Source: Dromiciops gliroides (taxonomy: Eukaryota; Chordata; Mammalia; Microbiotheria; Microbiotheriidae). From it: a DNA stretch of 64,000 nucleotides. Both the position numbers and the translations under genes were made by a program. The DNA lies in assembly GCF_019393635.1 (NCBI RefSeq), contig NC_057866.1, positions 125,487,897-125,551,896 of the forward strand, read 5' to 3'. Below the pieces are notes generated by a model that saw only the letters and a list, made by a program, of their open reading frames with translations, did no database searches and had not been told where the DNA came from. Positions 40,430-50,309 of the stretch are shown one piece after another. The stretch's first letter is position 1. Each line of letters starts with the position of its first letter.

Positions 40430-41560
40430 TTGGTATTAAATATCATTCATTTCCAAATATATTCTTTCTTGTCCACTCTGCAAGCTATTCCTTATGACAA
40501 AGACTTTAAAAATGGATAAAAAAGTCAGTTCAGCAAAATAAACATTCAGGTATCTGATAGTATATCTAATGTCATATACCCATAGTCCACCACCTCCGGA
40601 ACTCTTTTACAGGTTTCAAGCTTGCATAATTAAACAGTGCTTTCTTGAATCATAAAGTTCTTTCCATTTGTACTGTTGTCCTCTTGAATGATTTCTTGTT
40701 TTTCTGATTTCTGTTTGATTCAGTATCAGTTTATCTAGGAAAGGCTTTCCATGCTTCTCTGAGTTTTTAATATTTGCTGTTTGTTATATTTTATATTTAT
40801 TTACAATATATATTACATTAATGTATTTTAATTATTTATTATGTTCAATAATTCCTCTAAATTCATGTACCACAATTTGTTTAGCCATCCTGCAGTTGAT
40901 AGGTGCCTACCAATCCAATTCTTTATTGCCATAAAGATGTTACCATGAATACATTTTTGTACATATGGGATTTATTTCTATACGTAACTGTGGGGTTCTA
41001 TGCCTAGGAGTAGGACCTCCGGGTCAAAATACGTGGACATTTTAGACACTTTGAACTCAGGTTCTCCTGAATCCAGGGCCAGTACTTTATTCGCATTTTT
41101 TTTTAATATTTGTTCCCGTACCTTGGCCCCTTGAATATTTGTGTTAATTCTATATATATTTCAGATATTGAGTCCTTATTAGATGTATTATACAAATAAT
41201 TTTCCCCAGTCAGCAGTTCCCTTTGCTATGCTGGATGCGTTGACTTTGTGCCAAAGCTTTTCAGTTTCATGAAATTAAAATGACCTTTTGTATTTGTGAT
41301 CTCCTCTCACCCTTGTTTTTTTGGTTTTTTTTTTTAGGTCTCCCTCTGGTTATGGAAAGTAACCAGCTGATCTTGGATCTTTTCTAATTTTTTCTTTTTT
41401 ATAATGTGATCTTTTATATTCAGGCCATTTATCTGTTTTGAACTTAGTGTGGAATATGGTGTAAGATGCTGGTTTAAATTTATTCCTAGCCAAATTGCTT
41501 TCCAGATTTCTCAGCAGATCTTGTCAAGAAGAAAGTTATACCCCAAATAGTTTACATGTT
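40430..41560 (-). mobile_element. L1 LINE, antisense, about 1.1 kb
   Basis: ATTCATGTACCACAATTTGTTTAGCC, CTGCAGTTGATAGGTGCC, ATGAATACATTTTTGTACATATGGG, TATGCCTAGGAGTAGGACCTCCGGGTC, then CCAAAGCTTTTCAGTTTCATG and CTTTTATATTCAGGCC run in antisense ORF2 order. A 40 bp antisense SINE scrap lies at about 41050-41090. Heavily stopped. Confidence 0.75.
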
Positions 41561-41724
41561 TGTTCTTGGGCTTATGAGACACTGGATTATTGAGAGAACC
41601 TTTATTCTGGTCCCAAAGTAACTGTAGTTAAAAACAACAAACTGTTCATTGTGTTTTCTGAGACTTTTGGAAGTGCGTTTGAGTCACATAACTGATCAAA
41701 CCAATGCGACATGAACACCTTAGC

Positions 41725-41780
41725 TTTGTGTGTATGTGTGTGTGTGTGTGTGTATAGCTAGCTAGCTAGCTAGCTAGCTG
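41725..41780. repeat. TG and TAGC compound microsatellite
   Basis: TGTGTGTATG and about 9 TG units (41728-41753) pass into seven TAGC units (41755-41780). TAGC is self-complementary, so the second block is a palindrome at every register. Confidence 0.97.
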
Positions 41781-41879
41781 AGTGCATTAAGTCCCTTAAA
41801 AGAATCTGTGGTTTAACATTTACTCAGCCCTCAGTGTTTTCTGTATTATCTATGGATGTACTTAATGAATGGTCTGTCC

Positions 41880-41904
41880 TTGAATGAATGAATGAATGAA
41901 TGAT
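41880..41904. repeat. TGAA tetranucleotide repeat
   Basis: Five to six GAAT units in a row. Confidence 0.9.
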
Positions 41905-42146
41905 GTTTATTCACTCTGAATTATTTATGATACTTGAAAAAATTGTTTAAATATCTTTATGATAAACAGTGTAAACATTATAGGTATTGGCTGCAACTTA
42001 GAAATATATAACATAAAACTTCTTTATGACCATATGATTTTGTCTTTTTATGCTGTTATAGCAGTTTTATGTATAAATAAAGAAGTACACATTATATATA
42101 GTATTATAGTAGCTATTTTAAGAATATAGTACTTATGCTTCTTTTT

Positions 42147-42319
42147 TAAAATTTAATTTAATTTTTAAAATTTTTGTTTTGTTTTTAATGGGGTAATGAG
42201 GGTTAAGTGACTTGCCCAGGGTCACATAGCTAGTGTCAAGTGTCTGAGGCCAGATTTGAACTCAGGTTCTCCTGAATCCAGGGCTGGTACTTTATCCACT
42301 GCGCCACCTAGCTGCCCCC
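42147..42319 (-). mobile_element. WSINE1-type SINE
   Basis: Antisense, with a long T/A tail. TSD ACTTATGCTTCTTTTT (42131-42146) against ACTTACGCTTCTTTTT (42320-42335). Confidence 0.92.
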
Positions 42320-42814
42320 ACTTACGCTTCTTTTTAACTTTGCCTCATCATATTTTGGCCTGTTCTTCATATTTGTCATTCTCTCTGCCAGTTGAATTAA
42401 CACATTATTTTGATCTTAGCCTAGCTTCTCACCAGCCACCAGTCTTCTCCTCTGGGTACATCAGCTGACATGGCTCAGGAAGCTTGCAAACTCATTTTAA
42501 TACCATTCTGGATAGAGTATAATTAAGAAGGAAGGGAAATTGGGCTTTGAAGTACATGAATTTTTTCCCTACAGAACAGCTAATAACTTTAAAAAATTCT
42601 CTTTTGGATCATTCATGTTACTACTGAGTGGTTCACTAGCATTGATAGTTGGCAATGTCTTTAGTACCTTGAATGAGTGTTTCATTCATATACTCACTGG
42701 TGATTTGGATCTGCTGCTAGAGAGCTGTGCTGACCTTGATTCTTCTCTCAAAGGATAGGTTTTTAGTCTTAAGCAAAATGATAACCCAGTTAACGTGTTC
42801 CATCATGAAAAGAG

Positions 42815-43255
42815 ATTTTTATTTTTTAATTTAATTTTTTTCAATGAATAAAAATCACATTCTCCTTCTTCCCCCCCAAAAGAGAAAAAAAAGAAAACTT
42901 TCGCAACAAATTTTTTTTGTGTTTGTTTTGTGGAGCAACAAGGGTTAAGTGACTTGCTCAGGGTCACATAGCTAGTAAGTGTCAAATGTCTGAGGCCAGA
43001 TTTGAACTCAGGTCCTCCTGAATCCAGGGCAGTGCTTTATCCACTGAGCCACCTAGCTGTGCCCAACAGATTTTCATTATCAAGCAAAACCAATGACCAT
43101 CTTGGTCAGAATATGTCTCCTTTTGCACCTGAAATCTATAACCTCTCTTCTCAGGAGGTAAGCATAGCACGTTTTGTCTTGAGTCAGACTATCTTTGCAT
43201 TAATCAGAGTTCTTAGGCCTCTTAAAATGGTTTGGAAAAGGAATTTCTGAAGGAG
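42815..43255 (-). mobile_element. L1 3'-UTR (second L1 subfamily), antisense, split by a SINE
   Basis: TTCAATGAATAAAAATCACATTC with a C-run, then (beyond the SINE) ATCAAGCAAAACCAATGACCATC, GCACCTGAAATCTATAACCTCTC and ATTAATCAGAGTTCTTAGGCC. The order suggests an L1 3'-UTR different from the one at 16.8 kb. Confidence 0.6.
42915..43064 (-). mobile_element. WSINE1-type SINE
   Basis: Antisense. TSD AACAAATTTT (42905-42914) against AACAGATTTT (43065-43074). Interrupts the L1 3'-UTR. Confidence 0.92.
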
Positions 43256-43594
43256 TTTAACTTTAAATTGTTTAAGAGCCTTGATCAATGTTCCAAGTAG
43301 CTGGATTGGGGCTCTTGACACACAATGTCCTCTTGATTTCGTTGCCGGGATGCCTTTCTCTTTCTGAAAAGCCAGAATTCGATTTAATTCGGCAAACATT
43401 TATTAAGTGCCTACTATGTGCCACGGCCTCTGCTTAGTGTTGAGGATACAAATAAGAAAATGGCCATCCTTGCTCTCAAGGAGCTTATAATCTAGTGGAA
43501 GAAGACAGCACACAAAAGGAAGATAGAAAGTTAGGGGTTGGGGTTGGGGGGGTTGAATACTATGGGTATCCAGAAGGGAAGCATCTTTTTCCTT

Positions 43595-43744
43595 TTTTTT
43601 TTTTTTTTAGTGAGGCAACTGGGGTTTAGTGACTTGCCCAGGGTCACACAGCTAGTAAGTGTTAAGTGTCTGAGGCCGGATTTGAACTCAAGTACTCCTG
43701 AATCCAGGGCCGGTGCTCTATCCACTGTGCCACCTAGCTGCCCC
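43595..43744 (-). mobile_element. WSINE1-type SINE
   Basis: Antisense with a long T tail. TSD GGGAAGCATCTTTTTCCTT (43576-43594 and 43745-43763), 19 bases and nearly exact. Confidence 0.96.
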
Positions 43745-44463
43745 GGGAAGCATCTTTTTCCTTGGAATTGAGACCAAGCAGAGCTGCAGATACAAAGTGG
43801 AGTGAGCTGTGAAGAATCAGTCCCAAGGTCCATCTCAAGGGGGTTGAGAATGAGATTGGATGACTTTTCCCACAAAGAATCTTGGGCAGTGAAATTCTGG
43901 TGATAACCAGACAAATAGGTGGCTGCCCAGGACATGGCAGACCTTCAAAGAATGGGGAGGAGAGAATGAAAAAGGATACTTCTCTTTAAACCACTGAGCA
44001 CCTGCCCTTCTGGGGATGACTCAAGGGGCAAGACTGACCCAGAAGAGGAAGAAGACAATGGCATATGAGGGCAAATGAAAATGTCATAGGGCAAAATGAA
44101 ACTGTAGCCGTGCTGGAGTGATACCCAAATCAAGTTTGTCAGATACAAGTGCATACAGCAATCAGGGTGTGGCAACCTTTTCAAGGTCAAAGTAAGATCC
44201 ATTTACTTTGCTTTATAAAAGACCTTGAGGGGTGGAGTAGTGGGGGTGAAACAATTCAGGAGAAGAATCCTGCTTTGGCAAAGCCTGATAAGTTGTCTTA
44301 GGTGAAAGGCATTCTGTCCTCTGGAGAACCTCATTAATGGGGGAGACAACATGCAAAACTATGTACCACGAGCTATTAACAAGAGAAATTGGAAATAATT
44401 GGCTGAGGAAAGATACCTGAATTAAGAGGGATTAGCAAAGGTTTTCCTTAGAAGGTATTAGGA

Positions 44464-44683
44464 GGGGGCAGCTAGGTGGCACAGTGGATAGAGCACTGGC
44501 TCTGGATTCAGGAGGACCTGAGTTCAAATCCGGCCTCAGACACTTGACACTAGCTGTGTGACCCTGGGCAAGTCACTTGACCCCAATTGCCTCACCAAAA
44601 AAGAAAGAAAGAAAGGAAGGAAGGAAGGAAGGAAGGAAGGAAGGAAGGAAGGAAGGAAGGAAGGAAGGAAGGAAGGAAGAACA
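44464..44683 (+). mobile_element. WSINE1-type SINE whose tail became a GGAA microsatellite
   Basis: Sense copy. TSD AAGGTATTAGGA at 44452-44463 and 44684-44695 encloses both the SINE and the GGAA array, so the array grew out of the A tail (AAAAAAGAAAGAAAGAAAGGAAGG). Confidence 0.95.
44613..44678. repeat. GGAA tetranucleotide array
   Basis: About 16 uninterrupted GGAA units at the 3' end of a SINE. GGAA is the core recognised by ETS-family factors. Confidence 0.97.
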
Positions 44684-45299
44684 AAGGTATTAGGAAAGGC
44701 TTCCTCTGGAAAGTGGGAATTTCTCAGGGACTTGAAAGAAGCCAGGAAGAAGAAATGAGGAGGGACGGGCAAGTCAGTGAAAATGCCCGGGAACTGGAGA
44801 TGGAATATCTTGTTTGAAGAACAGCAAGGAAGCTGGGGTCACCTATATGGAGGAGTTGGGCGGGGGGAGAGGTGTAAGATGTGAGAAGACTGGAAACCTG
44901 GTAAATGGGGACAGATGATGAAGAGCTTTGAATACCACACAGAGGATTTTATAATTGATCCTGGAGGTGATAGGGAGCCATTGGATTTGATTAAAATAGA
45001 GGCTAGGGGAGCCACTGGACTTTATTGAGTAGTGGTATGACATGGTCAGTGCTGAATGGAGGTCTTATCCACTGCCTTGGGTCCTAATTATCCCATGGCT
45101 GATGATTCCCATGAATGTTATCTATTACAGATATCAAAGCCAGGGCTCTCTGTTGAATACCAGCCTGTTTGTCAGCTTCCTGTTGGCTAGTTCCTTCCAG
45201 ATGATCCACTGGCTTCTCAAATTCAACATTCCTTCAAATAGAACTGATTATTTCCATCTTTCAACTTGCTTCTTCTCACTTTTCATTGAGGATAACCCT

Positions 45300-46365
45300 A
45301 GCCTCCCAGTCACTTAGGTTCACTTTTTCATCCTTGAGGATTCTCCTCTGTGTCCCATCAGTTATCAAATGCTATTGATTCTGCCCCGGTAAGATCCCTT
45401 GTCTGGGATTCTTACCCATACGGCTACCACCACAGTTCAAGCTGTCATTACCACTCTCATCTGGGCTATTATCAATGCCTCTTAATTGCTTTTCTTGACT
45501 CAGGTGAGGCTCTTATACCTCTTATAACTATATAACATATATCTCTTAAGGTATATACCTCATATACCTTAGCAGGCTCTTACCCTGGACTGTTTTAATA
45601 ATAGCCTCCCAACTGGTCTCCCTGTCCCCAGGATTTCCCTTGACCAGAGCATCCTCCACAAGTTTCCAAAACAGCCAGCCTAAAGCACAGATCAAATAAC
45701 AGACTTTCTTTGTGGACTTAAGGAAAAACTTTCTGATTGCTCCTTGGATAAAATGCAAACTCTTTGGTCTGTCATTTAGTACCTTCAAAATCAGATTCCG
45801 ACCTGTCTTTCCAGTCTTCCTTACTCCCCCTTACTCTCTCTTCACTCTGTATTCCAGCTACCTGAACTTTTAACTGTTGCAAGGATTAGAGATTGGGTCT
45901 CTTTTCCATGCCTGGAGTTTACTCCCTTCTCATCTTTGCCTCTCAGAATTCCAGCCTTCCTTCAAGGCTTCAGGTGCTACTTTGGACAGGAAGTCTTCCC
46001 TAATTCCCCCAAGATGTTGTTGGCCCTCTTTTCTTAATAGCAGTTCTTTTTTTTTCTTTTCTTTTTTTGTGAGGCAATTGGGGTTAAGTAACTTGCCCAG
46101 GATCACACAGCTAGCAAGTGTTAAGTGTCTGAGGTGAGATTTGAACTCAGGTCCTCCTGAATCCAGGGCCAGTGCTCTATTCACTGCGCCACCTAGCTGC
46201 CCCTGCCCTCTTTTCTTCCTCAAGCTACATGGTGTTATATTTATTTGTGGACTTCTCCTCAGTTCTCTCCCCTCCCGCAAAGACAAGCTCTCTGAGGGTA
46301 GGAGCTTTGGTTTTTCCTAATATTCCCAACATGTAAGAAGCCCTTAATGAATGTTTTGCTTTGGA
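45300..46365 (+). mobile_element. L2 LINE, about 0.9 kb, split by a SINE
   Basis: TCATCCTTGAGGATTCTCCTCTGTG, CTGTCATTACCACTCTCATCTGGGC, TTGCTCCTTGGATAAAATGCAAACTC, GGCTTCAGGTGCTACTTTGGACAGGAAG, then, past the SINE, CTCTCTGAGGGTAGGAGC and AAGAAGCCCTTAATGAATG: sense L2 in full order. No open frame remains. Confidence 0.8.
46036..46204 (-). mobile_element. WSINE1-type SINE
   Basis: Antisense. TSD GCCCTCTTTTCTT at 46023-46035 and 46205-46217. The tail end nearest the TSD carries AATAGCAGTTC, not part of the usual A tail. Confidence 0.93.
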
Positions 46366-46379
46366 CAGGAAAGGATTTT

Positions 46380-46523
46380 TTTTTTTTGGTGAGGCAATTG
46401 GGGTTAAGTGACTTGCCCAGGGTCATACAGCTAGTAAGTGTCAATTGTCTGAGGTCGGATTTGAACTCAGGTCCTCCTGAATCCAGGGCCAGTGCTTTAT
46501 CCACTGCGCCATCTAGCTGCCCC
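46380..46523 (-). mobile_element. WSINE1-type SINE at an L2/L2 junction
   Basis: Antisense. TSD CAGGAAAGGATTTT at 46366-46379 and 46524-46537, exact. Confidence 0.95.
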
Positions 46524-46537
46524 CAGGAAAGGATTTT

Positions 46538-47365
46538 AACAGGCAGATTTGGAGGTTAATGCATGGAAGTGAGAGTTCAGAAGGAGATCTGTAAGTCATT
46601 TTAGTATAGCTAGTAGTAGATTAGCAGCTAATGTTGGCTTTAGTGTGGAGAATTTGAAGGTTTTGAGCAGTGTAGTAACGTGGCCAGATGTATGTATTAG
46701 GAAGGTTAGTGTGACAGTTGTATGTATGAAGGATAAAATGGAGAAACTGGATGGAGACAGGTGGACCAATTGGAAGAGTAGTCCAGGTGTGAGGCATGGG
46801 GAGAGTCTGAACTCTAGGATGCTGATAGAATGACAGGATAATAGAACTTAGCAGCTAAGGAGCCTGTGAGCTGATGGATGGGGGAGGGAAGGGGGAGAAG
46901 GAAGAGTACAGTGATATGCTTTTAAAAATCTGAATAATTTTCATCAATTTCTCTCTGCTTCAGTTTGTTTGAAATATTAAATAACACTACTTTATTAGAA
47001 AAAAGGGGCAGCTAGGTGGTGCAGTGGATAGAGCACCGGCCCTGGATTCAGGAGGTCCTGAGTTCAAATCTGACCTCAGACACTTGACACTTACTAGCTG
47101 TGTGACCCTGGGCAAGTCACTTAACCCCAATTGCCTCACCAAAAGAAAAAAAAATCTGAATGACTAGGAAGATGGTACTACCAGTGCCATCAGCAGAGGG
47201 AAGATGGGTAGAACAGTGTGTTTGAGGGAGAAGGGTATGATTTTCTGTTTTGAACATGTTGAGTTAGAACTACCACTGGGGGATGATGTCCAGGTGGAGG
47301 GCTGTCTAGCAGGCAGTTGGAATTGTAGGACTTTAGAGGAGAGATGGATTAAGAGATTGAGATTT
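46538..47365 (-). mobile_element. L2 LINE, antisense, split by a SINE
   Basis: AGTGTGGAGAATTTGAAGGTTTTGAGCAG, GTAACGTGGCCAGATG, GACAGGTGGACCAATTGGAAGAG and, after the SINE, GATGTCCAGGTGGAGGGC, TCTAGCAGGCAGTTGGAATTG are antisense L2 ORF sequence. Confidence 0.6.
46937..47149 (+). mobile_element. WSINE1-type SINE with extra 5' sequence
   Basis: The SINE body is 47005-47149. The best target duplication, AAAAATCTGAAT, lies at 46924-46935 on the left and 47150-47161 on the right. About 68 bases of non-SINE, AT-rich sequence (46937-47004) therefore lie between the left duplication and the SINE start. This is a candidate 5' transduction or template switch. The alternative is a chance match of the left repeat. 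Confidence 0.75.
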
Positions 47366-47367
47366 TG

Positions 47368-47545
47368 GAATCATTCTTGGTCCTGCCCATTTCACTCTGC
47401 ATCCATTCATACAAGTGTTCTCAGGTTTCTCTGAAACCATTTCCTTCTTCATTTCTTACAACACAATAATATTCCCTTACACTGATACTCTATATTTTAT
47501 TTAGCCATTCTCTAAATGAAAAGCATCCCAACAACCATACACCTT
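47368..47545 (-). mobile_element. L1 ORF2/3' fragment, antisense
   Basis: TCTGCATCCATTCATACAAGTG, CAGGTTTCTCTGAAACC, CAACACAATAATATTCC and TATTTAGCCATTCTC are the antisense L1 order (compare 17.3 kb). Confidence 0.75.
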
Positions 47546-47559
47546 TAATAACTGATCTT

Positions 47560-48090
47560 TGTGCAGTTTATCACTCAGGGTTTTTGTTTGTTTTGTTTTG
47601 TTTTGTTTTGCCTCAACACCTCCATGCTAAAGTTGAAGCTGAGTTGTATACACTGAATGCTGGTACAAATACTAAATCTCAAGGATTCTGGGCAAACTGT
47701 TGGTTATCTGATTGTTGTGTTTTCCTTCCCTGGCCCTGGGAGGCAAATATATTTTACAGGAGGTGAGATAACCTTGTTTTAGCAATACCCCTCTCCCCTC
47801 CCTCCCCAGAACCCTTTCTGGATTAGAGAATCATTGCTTGTTGTCAACTTGTCTCTCCTCCCAGGACACTCCCACCCCTTGCAAATCCAACCGATCTTAG
47901 TTTTGTTGTTAGAAAAGAGGACTTGGGATCAGAAAATGTTTTTTCTCTGACTTCTGCTCTAAGTAGGACTCAGTTTTAATAAGATGGAAATAACTATATA
48001 ATCATCCCCCTTCTTTGCTGAAGCAGATGGAGTAGGTCTTGAAACTAAACTAGAACCATAGGATTTTGAATTTTAAAAAACCAAACAAAC
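47560..48090. other. No gene or repeat recognised
   Basis: Unique sequence with a TTTTG run at 47590-47612. Confidence 0.45.
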
Positions 48091-48094
48091 CCAA

Positions 48095-48215
48095 GAGATC
48101 AATCTGCCCATTTTGTCAGTACATAACCTGAGGTTGAGGGTGGTGAAGGTCCTTAATTAAGTGGCAAAGCCAGTATTTTGGCTCCAGATCTTCTGGTCCA
48201 GTGATCTTTCCAATA
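48095..48215 (-). mobile_element. MIR SINE, antisense
   Basis: CAATCTGCCCATTTTGTCAG, GTGGCAAAGCCAGTATTTTGGC, AGATCTTCTGGTCCAGTG follow reverse MIR order. Confidence 0.6.
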
Positions 48216-48265
48216 CACCATTCCCCATACCTCCACCCCCATTTGTCTATACTATCTTTTTAATA

Positions 48266-48580
48266 CAGAGGATCTTGACATGTTTTTGTGTCTTGGACCC
48301 CTTTGGCAGTCTGTTGAAGCCTATGGACCCCTTCTCAGAATAGTGGGTTGTTTTTGTTGTTTTTGTTTTTTGTTTTTGCGGGGCAATGAGGGTTAAGTGA
48401 CTTGCCCAGGGTCACATAGCTAGTAAGTGTCAAGTGTCTGAGGTCGGATTTGAACTCAGGACCTCCTGAAATCCAGGGCTGGTGCTTTATCTACTGCATC
48501 ACCCAGAATAGTGTTTTTAACTGCATAAACCAAAATTGATGAAGATTACAAAGGAAAACAATTATATTGAAAAGCAATTA
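48266..48580 (+). mobile_element. hAT-like element end, split by a SINE
   Basis: GGATCTTGACATGTTTTTGTGTCTTGGACCCCTTTGGCAG, GCCTATGGACCCCTTCTCAGAATA, then beyond the SINE ACTGCATAAACCAAAATTGATG and TTACAAAGGAAAACAATTATATTG. This is probably the opposite end of the longer element from which family 2 derives. That link is recalled, not shown by the window. Confidence 0.55.
48346..48503 (-). mobile_element. WSINE1-type SINE
   Basis: Antisense with a GTTTTT tail. TSD CAGAATAGTG lies at 48336-48345 and 48504-48513. Its 5' start is worn (GCATCACCC for GCGCCACCTAGCTGCCCC). Confidence 0.93.
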
Positions 48581-48616
48581 TCCATCCATCCATCCATCCA
48601 TCCATTCATCCACCCA
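48581..48616. repeat. CATC tetranucleotide repeat
   Basis: About eight CATC units with a CATTCATCCACC decay at the right. Confidence 0.92.
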
Positions 48617-48749
48617 CTTATATTTAAAACACATGCCAGGTTTAAAACTCCTTTTCTAACCCACATCTTTGTATCTTCCAGTAACATCTCTGAGCTAATA
48701 TGAGACAGGTTAACACCAAGGAGGACCAAGCTGTTTTAGTTTACTCAGT

Positions 48750-48865
48750 GTATATGTGTGTTGGTATAGGTGTGTATATATACACATGTTTATATATATA
48801 CATATATGTGTGTATATATGTACCATATGCATGCACACAAACATATACGCATATATACAAAGCAA
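48750..48865. repeat. Degenerate TG/TA/CA microsatellite region
   Basis: Interrupted TATATG, GTGTATATA and CACACAAACA units. Confidence 0.8.
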
Positions 48866-48939
48866 AGAAAAAAGTAGGATGACATTTTTTATTTAAAAGT
48901 ATAATTTTTTTGTTAAATTCATCATTTCATAAAGTTTTA

Positions 48940-49145
48940 GGGTTATAGATCTCAGAGGAAGGCAGGATCATCTGAAAATAAGGGCACATAGAATTGAGAG
49001 CTGGAAGGAGTTACCCTTCAGGACCAATTTATAGATAAGGAAACTTAAGGCCTAAACAGGTGAAACATGTTCATCTAGCTTGCAGAAGAGCTGAGATCTG
49101 GCCCCAGGTCCCCTGACTTCAGATGTCTGATTTCCAGATAGCAGA
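48940..49145 (-). mobile_element. MIR SINE, antisense
   Basis: ATAGAATTGAGAGCTGGAAGGAG, TTATAGATAAGGAAACTTAAGGCC, AAGAGCTGAGATCTGGCC follow reverse MIR order. Confidence 0.7.
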
Positions 49146-49199
49146 TAGTCATAGATTGAATTGAAGGTGTGGGTGTGGCCTGACAACCTTTACTCTGCC

Positions 49200-49385
49200 A
49201 AATATAGTTACAAGCCAGCAGCTCTTCTGGAACTGAATGAAGTTTCTGTAATGAAGGGGCCTTAGAGATCCTTTAGTTTGATCAATTGATCTCTTCTTTT
49301 CCTCCCTCAGGTAGGCAGGTCTAAGGGCCTTCCTCAAGGTCACAGTACTGAGCTCTCTGGGTTGAGCCCAGACTCAGCTTTCTGC
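49200..49385 (-). mobile_element. MIR-like fragment, antisense
   Basis: GAAGGGGCCTTAGAGATCCTTTAG and GGGCCTTCCTCAAGGTCACAGTACTGAGC resemble reverse MIR. Confidence 0.5.
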
Positions 49386-49559
49386 ACCATCTTGAAAACT
49401 TGATCAATGACAGCCGTCTTTATGCTAAGGAAGCTATTAAAGAAGAAATGATAGATGAGAATTTGAAAATGATAAAATGTTAAACAGTGAAGAAAGGAAA
49501 ACGACCAACCCCCCTCACACACAGCACTTCAGACTGCCTGGCATTGACTTTCTAAGCTT

Positions 49560-49965
49560 GTTGCTCCCTGTGATAATCATCTGTCACCTTGTCTACAGGC
49601 CCCGGTTGGCTCTGGGATAAGAAATGCATATTCTCTTTTGGCATTTAAAGGCCTTCACAGTCTTGCACCAGCCTGTCTTTTCCAGGATGGTTGTGTATTA
49701 CTCCCTCAAATAGGGTCGCTTCCTTACCTGGAACGCCCTCTTGTGTCCTCTCCATTTTTTGGAACCCTCACCCCTCCCTTCAAGGCTATATTGCTGAAGA
49801 GACTTTTCTGGATTCCCCCAATTAGTTGTTGCCCTTTCTATGTAATTTGTGTATTCCCTGTGTTTACTTATCTGTGAATATGTCAGACATGTGTAGCAAA
49901 ATATAAGCCTTTTGAGGGCAGGGATATTTGTCTTTTGTATTTGTAGCCACAGTGTCTAGTTCATG
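49560..49965 (+). mobile_element. L2 LINE 3' end
   Basis: GCATTTAAAGGCCTTCACAGTCTTGC, CCTGTCTTTTCCAGGATGG, CTTCAAGGCTATATTGCTGAAG, AATATAAGCCTTTTGAGGGCAGGG and GTGTCTAGTTCATGG are in L2 order. Confidence 0.75.
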
Positions 49966-50300
49966 GTGAAGTATCAGGAAGTCCTGAGTTTCAATTCTGC
50001 CCCCAGATACTTACCATCTGTATGACCTCAGCCCCTGTTTTCTTATTTTAGAATGAGGGCAAATAGGGGGCAGCTAGGTAGTGTAGTAGATAAAGCACTG
50101 GCCCTGGATTCAGGAGGACCTGAGTTCAAATCAGACCTCAGACACTTGACACTTACTAGCTGTGTGATCCTGGGAAAGTCACTTAACCCTCATTACCCTA
50201 CCAAAAAAAAAATAGAATGAGGATAATAATGGTGCCTATTTCTCAGGGTTACGGTAAGGAATGAATGCTTTTTGCAAGTCTCAGAGTTATTATTGTTGTT
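49966..50300 (+). mobile_element. MIR SINE, split by a SINE
   Basis: GAAGTATCAGGAAGTCCTGAGTTTCAATTCTGCC, ACCATCTGTATGACCTCAGCC, TTCTTATTTTAGAATGAGG, then past the SINE GATAATAATGGTGCCTATTTCTCAGGG. Confidence 0.75.
50059..50212 (+). mobile_element. WSINE1-type SINE
   Basis: Sense copy. TAGAATGAGG occurs at 50049-50058 and 50213-50222. Eight bases (GCAAATAG) between the left duplication and the SINE start are untemplated or part of the site. Confidence 0.9.
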
Positions 50301-50309
50301 ATCATTATT

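Larger units (their letters stand above)
43385..45060 (-). mobile_element. L2 LINE, antisense, longest copy
   Basis: Begins CAAACATTTATTAAGTGCCTACTATGTGCC, CTCAAGGAGCTTATAATCTAGTGG. After the SINE at 43595-43744 it continues, and after the SINE at 44464-44683 with TTCTCAGGGACTTGAAAGAAGCC, GATGAAGAGCTTTGAATACC, GATAGGGAGCCATTGGA and GTGGTATGACATGGTCAG: the normal antisense L2 order. Parts of 43770-44400 are not clearly L2. Confidence 0.65.

Noticed and set aside
44536-44817. KERKEGRKEGRKEGRKEGRK repeat protein
   Set aside because: Translation of the GGAA microsatellite in a SINE tail.
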